This document shows, one piece after another, positions 1-7,489 of a DNA stretch of 64,000 bases. The DNA comes from JAQWCH01 sp050952725 (GTDB taxonomy: Bacteria; Bacillota_I; Bacilli_A; RFN20; CAG-826). A program made the translations under genes and the position numbers. Position 1 is the first letter of the stretch. Each line of letters opens with the position of its first letter. The stretch covers positions 124,001-188,000 of the forward strand of contig JBMNLN010000001.1 of NCBI GenBank assembly GCA_050952725.1, read 5' to 3'. The notes under the pieces were generated by a model. The model was not told the DNA's origin, made no database searches, and was given only the letters and a program-made list of their open reading frames with translations.

Positions 1-196
1 AGGCCAGTGGATAAGTATTATGTTTGACCGCGTTGATGATTTCGTGAATCGCAAAAATCGCGGCAATAAAAATTAAGATACCAAAATACCAACTACCAAA
101 AAGGGTAGCGGGTACTGCAAGTATCACTAGGACAATCCCCGTGACAATCCGTGTCCACATCGTTTTTTTCACTTCGGGATTCATTTCATTCATCAT
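1..196 (-). CDS. cdsA: Phosphatidate cytidylyltransferase, N-terminal part (cut by window edge)
   Basis: Only the first ~65 residues are in the window. The minus-strand frame opens with ATG-ATG at 196-191, directly after the uppS stop (199-197), with GGAGG at 204-208 seven bases upstream. It encodes a short polar start, then a hydrophobic stretch beginning RIVTGIVLVILAVPATLFG and a second one (WYFGILIFIAAIFAIHEII). This is the usual N-terminus of CdsA, the membrane enzyme that makes CDP-diacylglycerol from phosphatidate and CTP. uppS-cdsA is the standard order in Bacilli, which supports the call. The catalytic C-terminal signature lies outside the window, so the identification rests on the N-terminus and synteny. 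Confidence 0.8.
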   Translation of the reverse strand, partial: MMNEMNPEVKKTMWTRIVTGIVLVILAVPATLFGSWYFGILIFIAAIFAIHEIINAVKHNTYPLA

Positions 197-922
197 TTAT
201 AACCCTCCGTAACGACGTTCGCGTCTTTGAAACTCCTCGAGGCATTTTCGCAAATCTTCTCTATCAAAATCCGGCCATAAAGTCGGGGTAAAAAGCAGTT
301 CACTATAAGCGATTTGCCATAAAAGGAAATTCGAAACTCGACTTTCCCCTGAAGTGCGAATTAACAAATCAACCGGGGGCAGACCTGCTGTTTCTAAATA
401 GGAATCAAACCGCTCCTCGGTAATTTCATCTTTCGTGATTCGGCCTGCCTCAACATCGGTTACGAGTCTTTTAATCGCTCCAACAATTTCGGTTTTGGCA
501 CCATAACTAAGGGCGATATTTAAATTGATTCCAGTATTTTTTGATGTTTCGCGTATCGTCTGTTCAACGACTTTACGCGTCGATTCCGGCAGGCGTTCAA
601 TTTGACCAATCGCCGTCACTCGCACTTGATTTTCATGTAATTCCCCGATGCGCTTAGTGAAATTGTCTTCCAGATAACGGAAGAGAAAATCAATTTCACT
701 TTGGGGGCGTTTCCAGTTTTCGGTGGAAAAAGCATAGACTGTCAAGACTTCTATTCCGAATTCTTTGGCAGCTTTGGTCACATTGAAAATTTGTTCAGCG
801 CCTTGACGATGGCCGAAGTTACGGGTTAAGCCGCGTTTTTTCGCCCAACGTCCATTTCCATCCATAATAATCGCGACGTGTTTGACGTTCGGCATTTCTT
901 TTTTGGTCTTTAATTTTGCCAT
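197..922 (-). CDS. uppS: Isoprenyl (undecaprenyl) diphosphate synthase
   Basis: Cis-prenyltransferase that extends farnesyl diphosphate with isopentenyl diphosphate to the C55 carrier used for peptidoglycan. The MDGNGRWA motif (residues 20-27, catalytic Asp21), HRQGAE, TVYAFSTENWKRP and the C-terminal RTSGESR...NFLLWQ motif are all present. Length is 241 aa, normal for UppS. A longer frame could begin at TTG 931, but ATG 922 has AAGG nine bases upstream (932-935) and gives the usual short N-terminus, so I use 922. It is followed without a gap by cdsA. It is separated from frr by a hairpin terminator and has its own TATAAT at 950-955. Confidence 0.95.
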   Translation of the reverse strand: MAKLKTKKEMPNVKHVAIIMDGNGRWAKKRGLTRNFGHRQGAEQIFNVTKAAKEFGIEVLTVYAFSTENWKRPQSEIDFLFRYLEDNFTKRIGELHENQVRVTAIGQIERLPESTRKVVEQTIRETSKNTGINLNIALSYGAKTEIVGAIKRLVTDVEAGRITKDEITEERFDSYLETAGLPPVDLLIRTSGESRVSNFLLWQIAYSELLFTPTLWPDFDREDLRKCLEEFQRRERRYGGL

Positions 923-949
923 AGTTTCCAACCTTAAAAACTAATACAC

Positions 950-955
950 ATTATA
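950..955 (-). promoter_or_regulatory. Candidate -10 box for uppS-cdsA
   Basis: TATAAT on the minus strand, 27 bases before the uppS ATG and just downstream of the frr terminator hairpin. The -35 region is only a T-rich stretch, so the promoter is inferred mainly from the perfect -10 and its position. Confidence 0.5.
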
Positions 956-974
956 TCTTAATAAACGAGTGGAA

Positions 975-995
975 AAAAGGCGGAGACCGCCTTTT
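975..995 (-). terminator. Rho-independent terminator after frr
   Basis: Perfect 9-bp stem (AAAAGGCGG / CCGCCTTTT) with a 3-base loop. It lies just downstream of the frr stop (1019) and is followed on the minus strand by a T-tract. It separates pyrH-frr from uppS-cdsA. Confidence 0.85.
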
Positions 996-1018
996 AAGAA
1001 AAATATTTTCGATGAAAA

Positions 1019-1564
1019 TTAAATCGTAAGAATTTCAGTTTCTTTCTTTTTATAGGCCTGATCGAGAGAATCAACCATCTCAGAAGTGGCTTTGTTAATC
1101 TCATCTTCGACACGTTTTTTCGCGTCTTCACCATAACCTTCAGCAGCTTTCAATAAATCGAGAAATTCACGGCGAATGTTCCGCACGGCAATTTTGGCTT
1201 CTTCGGTATACTTTTTGGCCTGTTTAGTAAGATCTTGTCTTCTCTCCTGGGTTAAGGGAGGGAAGATAAGGCGAATTTGATCGCCATCATTGATCGGGTT
1301 AATCCCTAGATTTGAAGCGTTAAGCGCCGCTAAAACTGAACGCATATCTCCTTTATCATAAGGTTTAACCACAATTTGGCGCGGCTCGGGAATCGAGATC
1401 GAGGAGATTTGAATAATCGGCATTTTCTCTCCATAATAATCGCATTCTATTCGCTCCAAAATCGCTGCGGAGGCTCGGCCAGTGCGCAGGGTATTAAAGT
1501 TGCTCCAAAGGTTTTCAAGCGACTTTTGCATGCTCTCTTGCATTTCGAGTACGAGGTTTTCCAT
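1019..1564 (-). CDS. frr: Ribosome recycling factor
   Basis: RRF works with EF-G to split the post-termination ribosome. The protein is 181 aa, close to the usual ~185, and shows the conserved LRTGRASAAILERIECDYYG and the C-terminal three-helix bundle with RNIRREFLD and AKKRVEDEINK segments. AAAGGAG lies about nine bases before the ATG at 1564. The gene follows pyrH with a 5-base gap, the usual Bacilli pair, and ends at a strong hairpin terminator (975-995). Confidence 0.96.
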   Translation of the reverse strand: MENLVLEMQESMQKSLENLWSNFNTLRTGRASAAILERIECDYYGEKMPIIQISSISIPEPRQIVVKPYDKGDMRSVLAALNASNLGINPINDGDQIRLIFPPLTQERRQDLTKQAKKYTEEAKIAVRNIRREFLDLLKAAEGYGEDAKKRVEDEINKATSEMVDSLDQAYKKKETEILTI

Positions 1565-1569
1565 AATTT

Positions 1570-2292
1570 TTATGCTCCTTTAGTGATGATCGTTCCCACT
1601 TCTTCACCTTGGAGGACCCGTTTGAAGTTTTCGGGATCATCCATGGCAAAGACATGGATTTTTATATCGGTGTCTTCGAGTAAACTAATCGTGGTGGCAT
1701 CCATCACTTTCAGTTCATCTCTTAACACTTCTGCAAATGTTAATCTCTTGAGAAATTTAGCGTTTTTATTCGTATTAGGATCGGCCGTATAGACACCATC
1801 AACGCCGTTTTTGGCCATTAAAATCGCCTCGGCTTTCATCTCCTTCGCCCGTAAAGCCGCACAGGTATCAGTGGTAAAAAAAGGTTTTCCCGTTCCCCCG
1901 GCGAAGATGACAACCTGTCCTTTTTGCAAGTGGGCAAGGGCCTTTTTTTTCTTGTAGGGTTCCACGACATTTTTAACCTCAAGCGCACTTAAAACCCGCG
2001 TGGGAATTGCCAGTTTATTTAAGGTATTAGCTAAAGCAAGGGAGTTGATAATCGTGCCGATTATCCCCATATAATCCGCGGTGGCTGGTTCGAGGCCGAT
2101 TTCCTGGGCGAGTTTGCCCCGCCAGATGTTTCCAGCACCGACTACCACGCCGACTTCTACTTTTTGCTCGACGATGGTTTTAATTGCCAAAGCCACCTCT
2201 TTTAATTTTTGCGCTTGCAAGATGCGGTTAGTTTCACTATCGCCGAGAGCGGCTCCCGAGAGTTTAAGAATAATCCGTCGATAAATTGCCAT
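1570..2292 (-). CDS. pyrH: Uridylate kinase (UMP kinase)
   Basis: Amino-acid-kinase-fold enzyme phosphorylating UMP to UDP with ATP. The 240-aa sequence starts YRRIILKLSGAALG (phosphate-binding Lys and Gly loop). It carries VGAGNIWRG, ADYMGIIGTIINSLAL and the nucleotide-binding LMAKNGVDGVYTADP. Start ATG 2292 has AGAGG upstream. It sits between tsf and frr as in most Bacillota. A terminator hairpin between tsf and pyrH suggests pyrH-frr is partly or wholly transcribed from its own promoter; TATGAT near 2312 is a weak candidate. Confidence 0.96.
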   Translation of the reverse strand: MAIYRRIILKLSGAALGDSETNRILQAQKLKEVALAIKTIVEQKVEVGVVVGAGNIWRGKLAQEIGLEPATADYMGIIGTIINSLALANTLNKLAIPTRVLSALEVKNVVEPYKKKKALAHLQKGQVVIFAGGTGKPFFTTDTCAALRAKEMKAEAILMAKNGVDGVYTADPNTNKNAKFLKRLTFAEVLRDELKVMDATTISLLEDTDIKIHVFAMDDPENFKRVLQGEEVGTIITKGA

Positions 2293-2332
2293 ACTTTTGC
2301 CTCTTTGTTAATCATATCGTATTTTCGGATTA

Positions 2333-2359
2333 GAAAAAAGAACACCCGAAGGATGTTCT
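2333..2359 (-). terminator. Terminator after tsf
   Basis: Minus-strand stem AGAACATCC/GGGTGTTCT (2339-2359) with loop TTC, followed by a run of six T. It closes the rpsB-tsf unit, or attenuates it before pyrH. Confidence 0.85.
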
Positions 2360-2374
2360 CTTTTTAAATGGTTT

Positions 2375-3250
2375 TTATTTGATTTGTCCCAGCACTTCGG
2401 AAGCGAAATCGTCCTCCCGTTTGGCCAGTCCTTCCCCGACGTGATAGCGAATCATCGTGACGACTTGGAGATCATTTTCCTTTAAGAAATCGCCGACTTT
2501 GACCCCGGGGACCATTAAGTACTCTTGGGCACTTAAGGTCGAATCAGATAAGATTTTATTGACTTTACCTTTGACGATATTGGCGAGCATCTCTGGTTTT
2601 TTGCCCGCGAGTTTTGGATCGTTTTTAGTCACTTCCATCTGAATGGCAGTTTCATGTTCAATTTCAGATGCGGGGATTAAATCCTTGCAGATATAGTAAG
2701 GATTATTCGCGGCGATATGCATCGCTAACCCCTTAGCGGCTTCGGCATCGGCTTTATTAAGTTTGAGCAAGACGGAGATTTTGCCTCCCATATGGATGTA
2801 GGTTCCAAAACTTTCGCTGCCGGTTGTTTCGAGCACTTCAAAGCGCCGGAAGGAGAGTTTTTCACCAATTTTGACCGTGGCTTCCACGAGCATCCCTTCA
2901 ATTAAAGTTTGGCCTTCTTCAAAGGTGCGGACCTTGGATGCTAAGAGTTTTTCGGCAATTTCTGTAACTAAATCGCGGAATAAATCCCCTTTGCTGACAA
3001 AGTCAGTTTCACAGTTAACTTCTAAAATAATCGCCCGATTGCCTAGTTCATTGACCTTGACCAAAGTTAAACCTTCAGCCGCAATCCGGCCTTCTTTTTT
3101 GGCGACAGTGGTAATGCCTTGTTCACGCAGCCAATCTTTGGCCCGTTCGATATCGCCCTCGTTTTGTTCAAGAGCTTTTTTGCAATCCATCATCCCCGCT
3201 CCGGTTAATTCGCGCAGGGTTTTAATCGCGTTAACATCAATTTTTGCCAT
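2375..3250 (-). CDS. tsf: Elongation factor Ts
   Basis: EF-Ts is the nucleotide exchange factor of EF-Tu. The N-terminal UBA-like helix set VNAIKTLRELTGAGMMDCKKAL and the NCETDFVSKGD motif that contacts EF-Tu are intact. Length is 291 aa, normal. An ATG at 3262 abuts the SD sequence (AGGAGG, 3263-3268), leaving no spacer. ATG 3250 is 12 bases from it and gives the canonical MAKIDVNAIK start, so I choose 3250. The gene begins just past the rpsB stop (3252-3254), so the SD lies inside rpsB and the two genes are probably translationally coupled. Confidence 0.95.
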   Translation of the reverse strand: MAKIDVNAIKTLRELTGAGMMDCKKALEQNEGDIERAKDWLREQGITTVAKKEGRIAAEGLTLVKVNELGNRAIILEVNCETDFVSKGDLFRDLVTEIAEKLLASKVRTFEEGQTLIEGMLVEATVKIGEKLSFRRFEVLETTGSESFGTYIHMGGKISVLLKLNKADAEAAKGLAMHIAANNPYYICKDLIPASEIEHETAIQMEVTKNDPKLAGKKPEMLANIVKGKVNKILSDSTLSAQEYLMVPGVKVGDFLKENDLQVVTMIRYHVGEGLAKREDDFASEVLGQIK

Positions 3251-3251
3251 C

Positions 3252-4286
3252 TTATTCTTCATCCTCCTCAGGCGTATTTTCTTCGGCTTTGGCTTCGGAA
3301 GCTTTTTCTAAACGCACGGCCTTGCGCATCGCGGCTTTGTCCACTAGGGGTTTATCGCTATGCTTAGTCGGAGTTTTCCGAGCCCGGGAAGTTTTTCTTT
3401 CTGGTTCTTCTTCAGTTTTATCAATTTTCGTATTTTCTGTTACCGCTTTATCCATTGAAACTTCTTCTTCGGTAACTTCATCCTTGGTGTAAGCTAAAAC
3501 TGGCACGCCACCTTTAGCTTCGACAATCGCATCGGCGAGTAAGGTGACGATTAACGTGACCGAGCGGATTGCATCATCGTTAGCAGGAATGAGGTAATCG
3601 ACTTCATCAGGATCAGCATTAGTATCGACAATTCCAAAGACGGGAATACCTAATTTCTTCGCTTCAGCCACAGCGATTCGTTCAATCCGCGGATCGATGA
3701 CGAATAAAGCATTAGGCGGTCGGCGCATTTCCTTGATTCCATCCAAATTTTTCGCTAAGCGCTCTTTTTCTTTGCGCAAGGCGGCGGCTTCTTTTTTACT
3801 GAGTAAATCAAAAGTACCATCTTCTTCTTGCTTTTCTAATTCACGCAAATAACGGACACGGCTTTGAATCGTGCGGAAGTTAGTTAAAGTTCCACCTAAC
3901 CACCGATTGATGATGTAGAAAGAACCCGAGCGCAAAGCTTCTTCTTTGACCACATTTTGGTATTGTCTACGAGTGCCGACAAATAAGACTTTGCCGCCAT
4001 TAGTGACGATTTCTTTTAACGCCGCATAGGCTTCTTCCAATTTGACGACCGTTTGTTGTAAGTCGATGATGTAAACCCCTGAGCGTTGCCCATAAATGTA
4101 AGGCTTCATCTTCGGGTTCCATCTTCGGGTTTGATGGCCAAAATGAGCTCCTGCTTCCAGCAAGCGCTTCATTGTGACGAGGGGTTGCGTTTCCGCATCA
4201 GGTAAGACATTGTCGAGTTCGTTCTCGACCGGGGTTGGTGTTTCTTCAGCGACCATTAGTTTTTCTTCGTTCATTCGAACCTCCAT
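3252..4286 (-). CDS. rpsB: 30S ribosomal protein S2 with extended termini
   Basis: The S2 core is clear: LLEAGAHFGHQTRRWNPKMKPYIYG, IIDLQQT, NRWLGGTLTNFRTI, RRPPNALFVIDP, FGIVDTNADPDEVDYLIPANDDA and a C-terminal KGGVPVLAY. Total length is 344 aa against about 240-255 for typical S2. There is an acidic N-terminal tail of about 35 residues and a C-terminal tail of about 80 residues rich in Glu and Lys, with TSRARKTPTK in the middle. Two starts are plausible: ATG 4286 (GGAGG at 4296-4300) and ATG 4274 (GGAGG at 4280-4284, spacing 5). Both have ribosome sites, so the choice changes four residues only. Confidence 0.95.
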   Translation of the reverse strand: MEVRMNEEKLMVAEETPTPVENELDNVLPDAETQPLVTMKRLLEAGAHFGHQTRRWNPKMKPYIYGQRSGVYIIDLQQTVVKLEEAYAALKEIVTNGGKVLFVGTRRQYQNVVKEEALRSGSFYIINRWLGGTLTNFRTIQSRVRYLRELEKQEEDGTFDLLSKKEAAALRKEKERLAKNLDGIKEMRRPPNALFVIDPRIERIAVAEAKKLGIPVFGIVDTNADPDEVDYLIPANDDAIRSVTLIVTLLADAIVEAKGGVPVLAYTKDEVTEEEVSMDKAVTENTKIDKTEEEPERKTSRARKTPTKHSDKPLVDKAAMRKAVRLEKASEAKAEENTPEEDEE

Positions 4287-4383
4287 TTTGTTTTTCCTCC
4301 ATCATTTCGAACAACATCCCCAACGAGATTATCCTTTTCTTACTCTCGGAGGAACCGAATGTTGAATTCATGATGTGTGTAGT

Positions 4384-4399
4384 CTCTTCTTTAGAAGAG
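4384..4399 (-). other. Hairpin at the 5' end of the rpsB-tsf leader
   Basis: Perfect 6-bp stem (CTCTTC/GAAGAG) with a 4-base loop, starting within a few bases of the predicted transcription start of the rpsB promoter. It lies in a ~115-base untranslated leader. It could stabilise the mRNA or belong to an S2 autoregulatory leader; sequence alone does not decide. Confidence 0.45.
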
Positions 4400-4406
4400 C
4401 CGATAT

Positions 4407-4435
4407 ATTCTAACATAGCGATTTTTAAGAAGCAA
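4407..4435 (-). promoter_or_regulatory. Promoter of rpsB-tsf
   Basis: Minus-strand TTGCTT (4430-4435), a 17-base spacer and TAGAAT (4407-4412): a sigma-A type promoter. It is the only strong one upstream of rpsB. Confidence 0.75.
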
Positions 4436-4489
4436 GGCAACAACTATCCTCATTAGCCAAATCAAGATAAAACTAAACAAAAACGTAGA

Positions 4490-4503
4490 TGTAAGCGGTT
4501 TCG
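4490..4503 (+). promoter_or_regulatory. CcpA cre-like site
   Basis: TGTAAGCGGTTTCG matches 13 of 14 positions of the cre consensus TGWAANCGNTNWCA. It is in the divergent region between rpsB and the secreted protein gene at 4587, 44 bases upstream of that gene's -10 box. No ccpA gene is in the window, so function is inferred. Confidence 0.4.
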
Positions 4504-4547
4504 CTATCTTTTAACTCTAAAAAGGATTACTTTTTGGGAAAATAAAC

Positions 4548-4553
4548 TATAAT
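4548..4553 (+). promoter_or_regulatory. -10 box of the secreted protein gene at 4587
   Basis: Perfect TATAAT 33 bases before the ATG. The matching -35 is weak (GATTAC at 17 bases), which would fit a regulated promoter. Confidence 0.5.
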
Positions 4554-4586
4554 TTCCTTATTCATTAAAAAAGCGAGATTTTATCG

Positions 4587-5144
4587 ATGAAAAAGAAATT
4601 CAACATCTGGACGACAACGACCATGACCACCTTGCTTATTGCCGGTGTGGCTTTCTTTTCTGCAAAGAGCGAAAATGGTCTTAACTTTAATCGGGCTCGT
4701 GCCGAAATTGTCAATGGGGCGATTACCCTTAATAAGGATACTTTTACCCAGACCGATACAAATTCGGGCTACGTCACGACCACACTTGGAAACCAAATCC
4801 TTGTGAGTAAATTAGGGGGACCTTTTTTCCCCGATGAGACCAATCTTGTGCGACTTGGAACCCTTTACAATTCGTTCTACATCAATTCTTCTATTCAAAC
4901 CATCCACAGCCTGGTGATTAACTTCACTTTAACCGAAGGTTCATCTGGCAAATTAGGAGTATATTTTCCCTCAACGAATCGCGGAAATGACGGCTTTGTA
5001 AAATATGCCACTAGCGGAGAGCCAATCTCACCAAATTTTGGCGAGGAAAATAACCGCTACCTCGCGCTTCACACTGGCAGTTTTGGTTCTGGGGATGAAA
5101 ATTTCCTAATCTCTTCTATCGTCATTAACTATTCTTGCTCATAG
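4587..5144 (+). CDS. Secreted protein of unknown function
   Basis: 185 aa. A Sec signal peptide is visible: MKKKFNIW, then a hydrophobic stretch ending near residue 25 (TTLLIAGVAFFSA), with possible cleavage after SA or later near ARAE. The mature part is Ser/Thr/Asn/Gly-rich with alternating hydrophobic residues, suggesting an all-beta fold, and ends INYSCS. I recognise no domain. It is a single gene on the + strand between xerC and rpsB, where Bacillus carries hslUV, codY and flagellar genes. It has its own TATAAT, a cre-like site upstream and a shared terminator downstream. The SD is weak (AAGCGAG). Secretion is well supported; function is not known. Confidence 0.75.
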   Translation: MKKKFNIWTTTTMTTLLIAGVAFFSAKSENGLNFNRARAEIVNGAITLNKDTFTQTDTNSGYVTTTLGNQILVSKLGGPFFPDETNLVRLGTLYNSFYINSSIQTIHSLVINFTLTEGSSGKLGVYFPSTNRGNDGFVKYATSGEPISPNFGEENNRYLALHTGSFGSGDENFLISSIVINYSCS

Positions 5145-5161
5145 GTAGATTAGGTTTTTAA

Positions 5162-5188
5162 AAAAGCCTTCCATCATGGAGGGCTTTT
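5162..5188. terminator. Bidirectional terminator between the 4587 gene and xerC
   Basis: 12-bp stem (5162-5173 with 5177-5188, one G-T pair) and loop TCA. It is flanked by A-runs on one side and T-runs on the other, so it can end both convergent genes. It overlaps the xerC stop codon. Confidence 0.85.
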
Positions 5189-6095
5189 ATTTTTTCTTCG
5201 CGCGCGGAAATGCTTTTTCGTATTCTTTCTTCATCGCCGCGGGGGAAACATGAGTGTAGACTTGGGTCGTGTTTAAGGAGCGATGACCGAGGATTTCTTG
5301 AATCAGACGGAGATTAGCTCCTTTTTCTAAAAGACCAGTCGCAAAAGAGTGACGGAGTTTATGGGGATGGAGATCAAAATAATGACCGCATTTATTCTCA
5401 ATCGCCTTCAGAATGACCCCGAGTCCCCGGGTAGTTAATGGTCGTCCCCGAGTCGACAGAAAGACGGCGGTGGTTTTTTCAAAGCGTTGGTCATGTAACA
5501 AGAGTTGTTTACGGGAATTTTCAAGATATTGCTGCAATGTGTTTTTGGCATTGAGAGAAAAGGGCACAAGGCGTTGTTTGTCGCCTTTACCTATGACATT
5601 GATTACTCTTCGTCTTAAGTCGATATCTTGCAAGGTGAGACTGACCACTTCACTGGCCCGTAAACCCGAGGCGAGCATTAATTCTAAAATAGCTTGATCG
5701 CGCTCTTGCAGACGATCAGAACGCGTGCGATTAGCCTCAAGTAACGCTTGCACTTGTTCTTCATAAAGGACACTAGGATAGGCAGTCGGCGCTTTGGGAG
5801 AAGTGGTCATCAGGAAGGGGTTATCTTTAACGACCTTGGTTTTAACTAAAAATCGGTAGTAAGACCGCAGGGCACTCATCCGTCTTTTTAGAGTTCTTTT
5901 GCTAATATCTTGCATCAATTCCGTGCTCAAATAGTTGCGAATCACTTGATGATCGACCTCATTATCTTTCAAACCTTCACGTAAAAGATAATTGTAAAAT
6001 CTCGAGATATCACTCGCATAAGCTTTAATCGTCGCATCGGAATAATTTTTTACCCCTTTTAAATAGACGAGAAAATCGGCAAGAGATCTATTCAT
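5187..6095 (-). CDS. xerC: Tyrosine recombinase XerC/CodV type
   Basis: 302-aa site-specific recombinase that resolves chromosome dimers at dif. The N-terminal SAM-like DNA-binding domain is residues ~1-90. The catalytic domain keeps the full set: Arg146 (SGLRASE), Lys170 (IGKGDK), His245 and Arg248 (HKLRHSFAT), His271 (LGHRS) and nucleophile Tyr280 (TQVYTH). The start overlaps the trmFO end by 8 bases with GGGAGGGAG as SD. trmFO-xerC is the standard Bacilli pair (gid-codV), so a housekeeping role is more likely than a mobile-element integrase. Whether it pairs with a second Xer protein elsewhere is unknown. Confidence 0.92.
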   Translation of the reverse strand: MNRSLADFLVYLKGVKNYSDATIKAYASDISRFYNYLLREGLKDNEVDHQVIRNYLSTELMQDISKRTLKRRMSALRSYYRFLVKTKVVKDNPFLMTTSPKAPTAYPSVLYEEQVQALLEANRTRSDRLQERDQAILELMLASGLRASEVVSLTLQDIDLRRRVINVIGKGDKQRLVPFSLNAKNTLQQYLENSRKQLLLHDQRFEKTTAVFLSTRGRPLTTRGLGVILKAIENKCGHYFDLHPHKLRHSFATGLLEKGANLRLIQEILGHRSLNTTQVYTHVSPAAMKKEYEKAFPRAKKK

Positions 6096-7380
6096 AAACT
6101 CCCTCCCACCATGATTGTAAACTAGTTAAAGCTAAATTGACATCATCTTCCCGATGGGATTTATGCGCTCCATAAAGAATCGAAAAGTTAGCATTCATCG
6201 GGGCAAAAGACTCGGGAGCACAGTGGGTAATATAGTGGACCAAAGAACCGATCATCGTCGTTAAAGGCGGGAAGGTAGGTTCTTGTTTACGGTAGAGTTT
6301 TGCCGCATTAATCCCAGCGAGAATTCCCATCGCGGCACTTTCGACATAACCTTCAACTCCCGTTAATTGACCTGTAATAAATAAGTATGGATGCTTCTTC
6401 AATTGCAGCGTTTTTTCTAAAACCACTGGGGATTTGACGAAAGAATTGCGATGCATCAACCCATAACGGACAAATTCTGCCTTTTCTAAGCCAGGAATCA
6501 TCCGAAAGACACGACGTTGCTCAGGATAGGTTAAATTTGTCTGAAAGCCGACTAAATTAAATAAAGTTGCATGGACATTATCTTGGCGCAGTTGGACCAC
6601 CGCGAAAGGTCGCGCGCTTTCGTCTTGACGTAACCCTTGAGGTTTTAATGGCCCATACGCCAGCGTTTGATAACCGCGGCTAGCAATGACTTCTAAAGGA
6701 AGGCATCCATCAAAGTATTTGGTGTCAAAATCATGTAGGGGAGCTCTTTTTGCGGTAATTAAAGCGCGATAAAACTCATCGTATTCTCGTCTATTTAAAG
6801 CGACATTTAAATAACTGCCTTCATCTTGATCATATCGCGATTTCCAATAGAGTTTATCCATATCAAGCGATTCACGCGTCACAATTGGAGCGGAGGCATC
6901 AAAAAACGAGAGCATCTTTTCTCCTAGCAACGCGATTAAAACCTCACTCAGTTTCGGACTTGTCAAAGGACCAGTGGCGATAATCGTCAATTGTTCTGGA
7001 TTAATCCTTGTCACTTCTTCGCGAATTAAAGTAATCCGCGGATGTTCACTAATTTTCTTGGTGATATAGCGGGCGAACTGTTCTCGATCGACCGCTAGGG
7101 CATTTCCCGCTGGAACCCGGGCATGTTCAGCCGCTTTGAGAATTAGCGAACCCATCATCTTCATCTCGGCTTTTAAAAGTCCCGCCGCGTTCGTCAAGGC
7201 TTCGCTTTTGAGTGAATTCGAACAGACTAATTCACCTAAATAATCCGTATGAAAAGCGGGAGATGATGTTTGAGGACGCATCTCATAAAGATGGACATTA
7301 ATTCCCTGTTCGGCGAGATGATAAGCGGCTTCACTTCCCGCAAGACCACCACCGATGACGATGATATAATCATTTTTCAT
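6088..7380 (-). CDS. trmFO: tRNA (uracil-54-C5) methyltransferase, folate/FAD-dependent
   Basis: TrmFO makes ribothymidine-54 in tRNA with methylene-tetrahydrofolate and FADH2. The dinucleotide-binding motif VIGGGLAGSEAAYHLAE is at residues 6-22. Family segments LYEMRP, LVCSNSLKSEALTNAAGLLKAEM, FDASAPIV and TGQLTGVEGYVESAAMG are intact. I start at ATG 7380, 13 codons inside the longest frame, because the Rossmann motif then sits at the N-terminus (430 aa, normal). TGATATAAT lies only seven bases before this ATG, so the mRNA may be leaderless; AGGA at 7384-7387 is the only SD-like sequence. xerC follows with an 8-base overlap. Confidence 0.95.
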   Translation of the reverse strand: MKNDYIIVIGGGLAGSEAAYHLAEQGINVHLYEMRPQTSSPAFHTDYLGELVCSNSLKSEALTNAAGLLKAEMKMMGSLILKAAEHARVPAGNALAVDREQFARYITKKISEHPRITLIREEVTRINPEQLTIIATGPLTSPKLSEVLIALLGEKMLSFFDASAPIVTRESLDMDKLYWKSRYDQDEGSYLNVALNRREYDEFYRALITAKRAPLHDFDTKYFDGCLPLEVIASRGYQTLAYGPLKPQGLRQDESARPFAVVQLRQDNVHATLFNLVGFQTNLTYPEQRRVFRMIPGLEKAEFVRYGLMHRNSFVKSPVVLEKTLQLKKHPYLFITGQLTGVEGYVESAAMGILAGINAAKLYRKQEPTFPPLTTMIGSLVHYITHCAPESFAPMNANFSILYGAHKSHREDDVNLALTSLQSWWEGVYE

Positions 7381-7387
7381 ATTTCCT

Positions 7388-7396
7388 ATTATATCA
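7388..7396 (-). promoter_or_regulatory. Extended -10 promoter of trmFO-xerC
   Basis: TG-A-TATAAT on the minus strand, with seven bases between TATAAT and the ATG. Transcription would start at or next to the start codon. Confidence 0.5.
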
Positions 7397-7489
7397 CGAA
7401 CCATCAATGCAATTTTCAAGGCTCAATCATCACTTTTAACGGCCAAAAAGGCGGAACTCAAGTTGATTCAGCCTTAGGAAAATGAGTTG

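Noticed and set aside
1376..1792. Plus-strand reading frame opposite frr and pyrH
   Set aside because: It is antisense to two well-supported genes, has no SD and shows no protein-like pattern. Similar shadow frames across the window were dropped for the same reason.
3260..3262. ATG 3262 as the tsf start
   Set aside because: It directly abuts AGGAGG with no spacer; ATG 3250 gives the conserved EF-Ts start.
5187..6095. Tyrosine recombinase as a sign of an integrated element
   Set aside because: It overlaps trmFO, as the housekeeping xerC/codV does in Bacilli, and no phage or transposon genes or att repeats are nearby.
7405..7475. Terminator between topA and trmFO
   Set aside because: Arms GGCTCAATCA and TGATTCAGCC pair with one mismatch, but the loop is long and there is no T-run after them.
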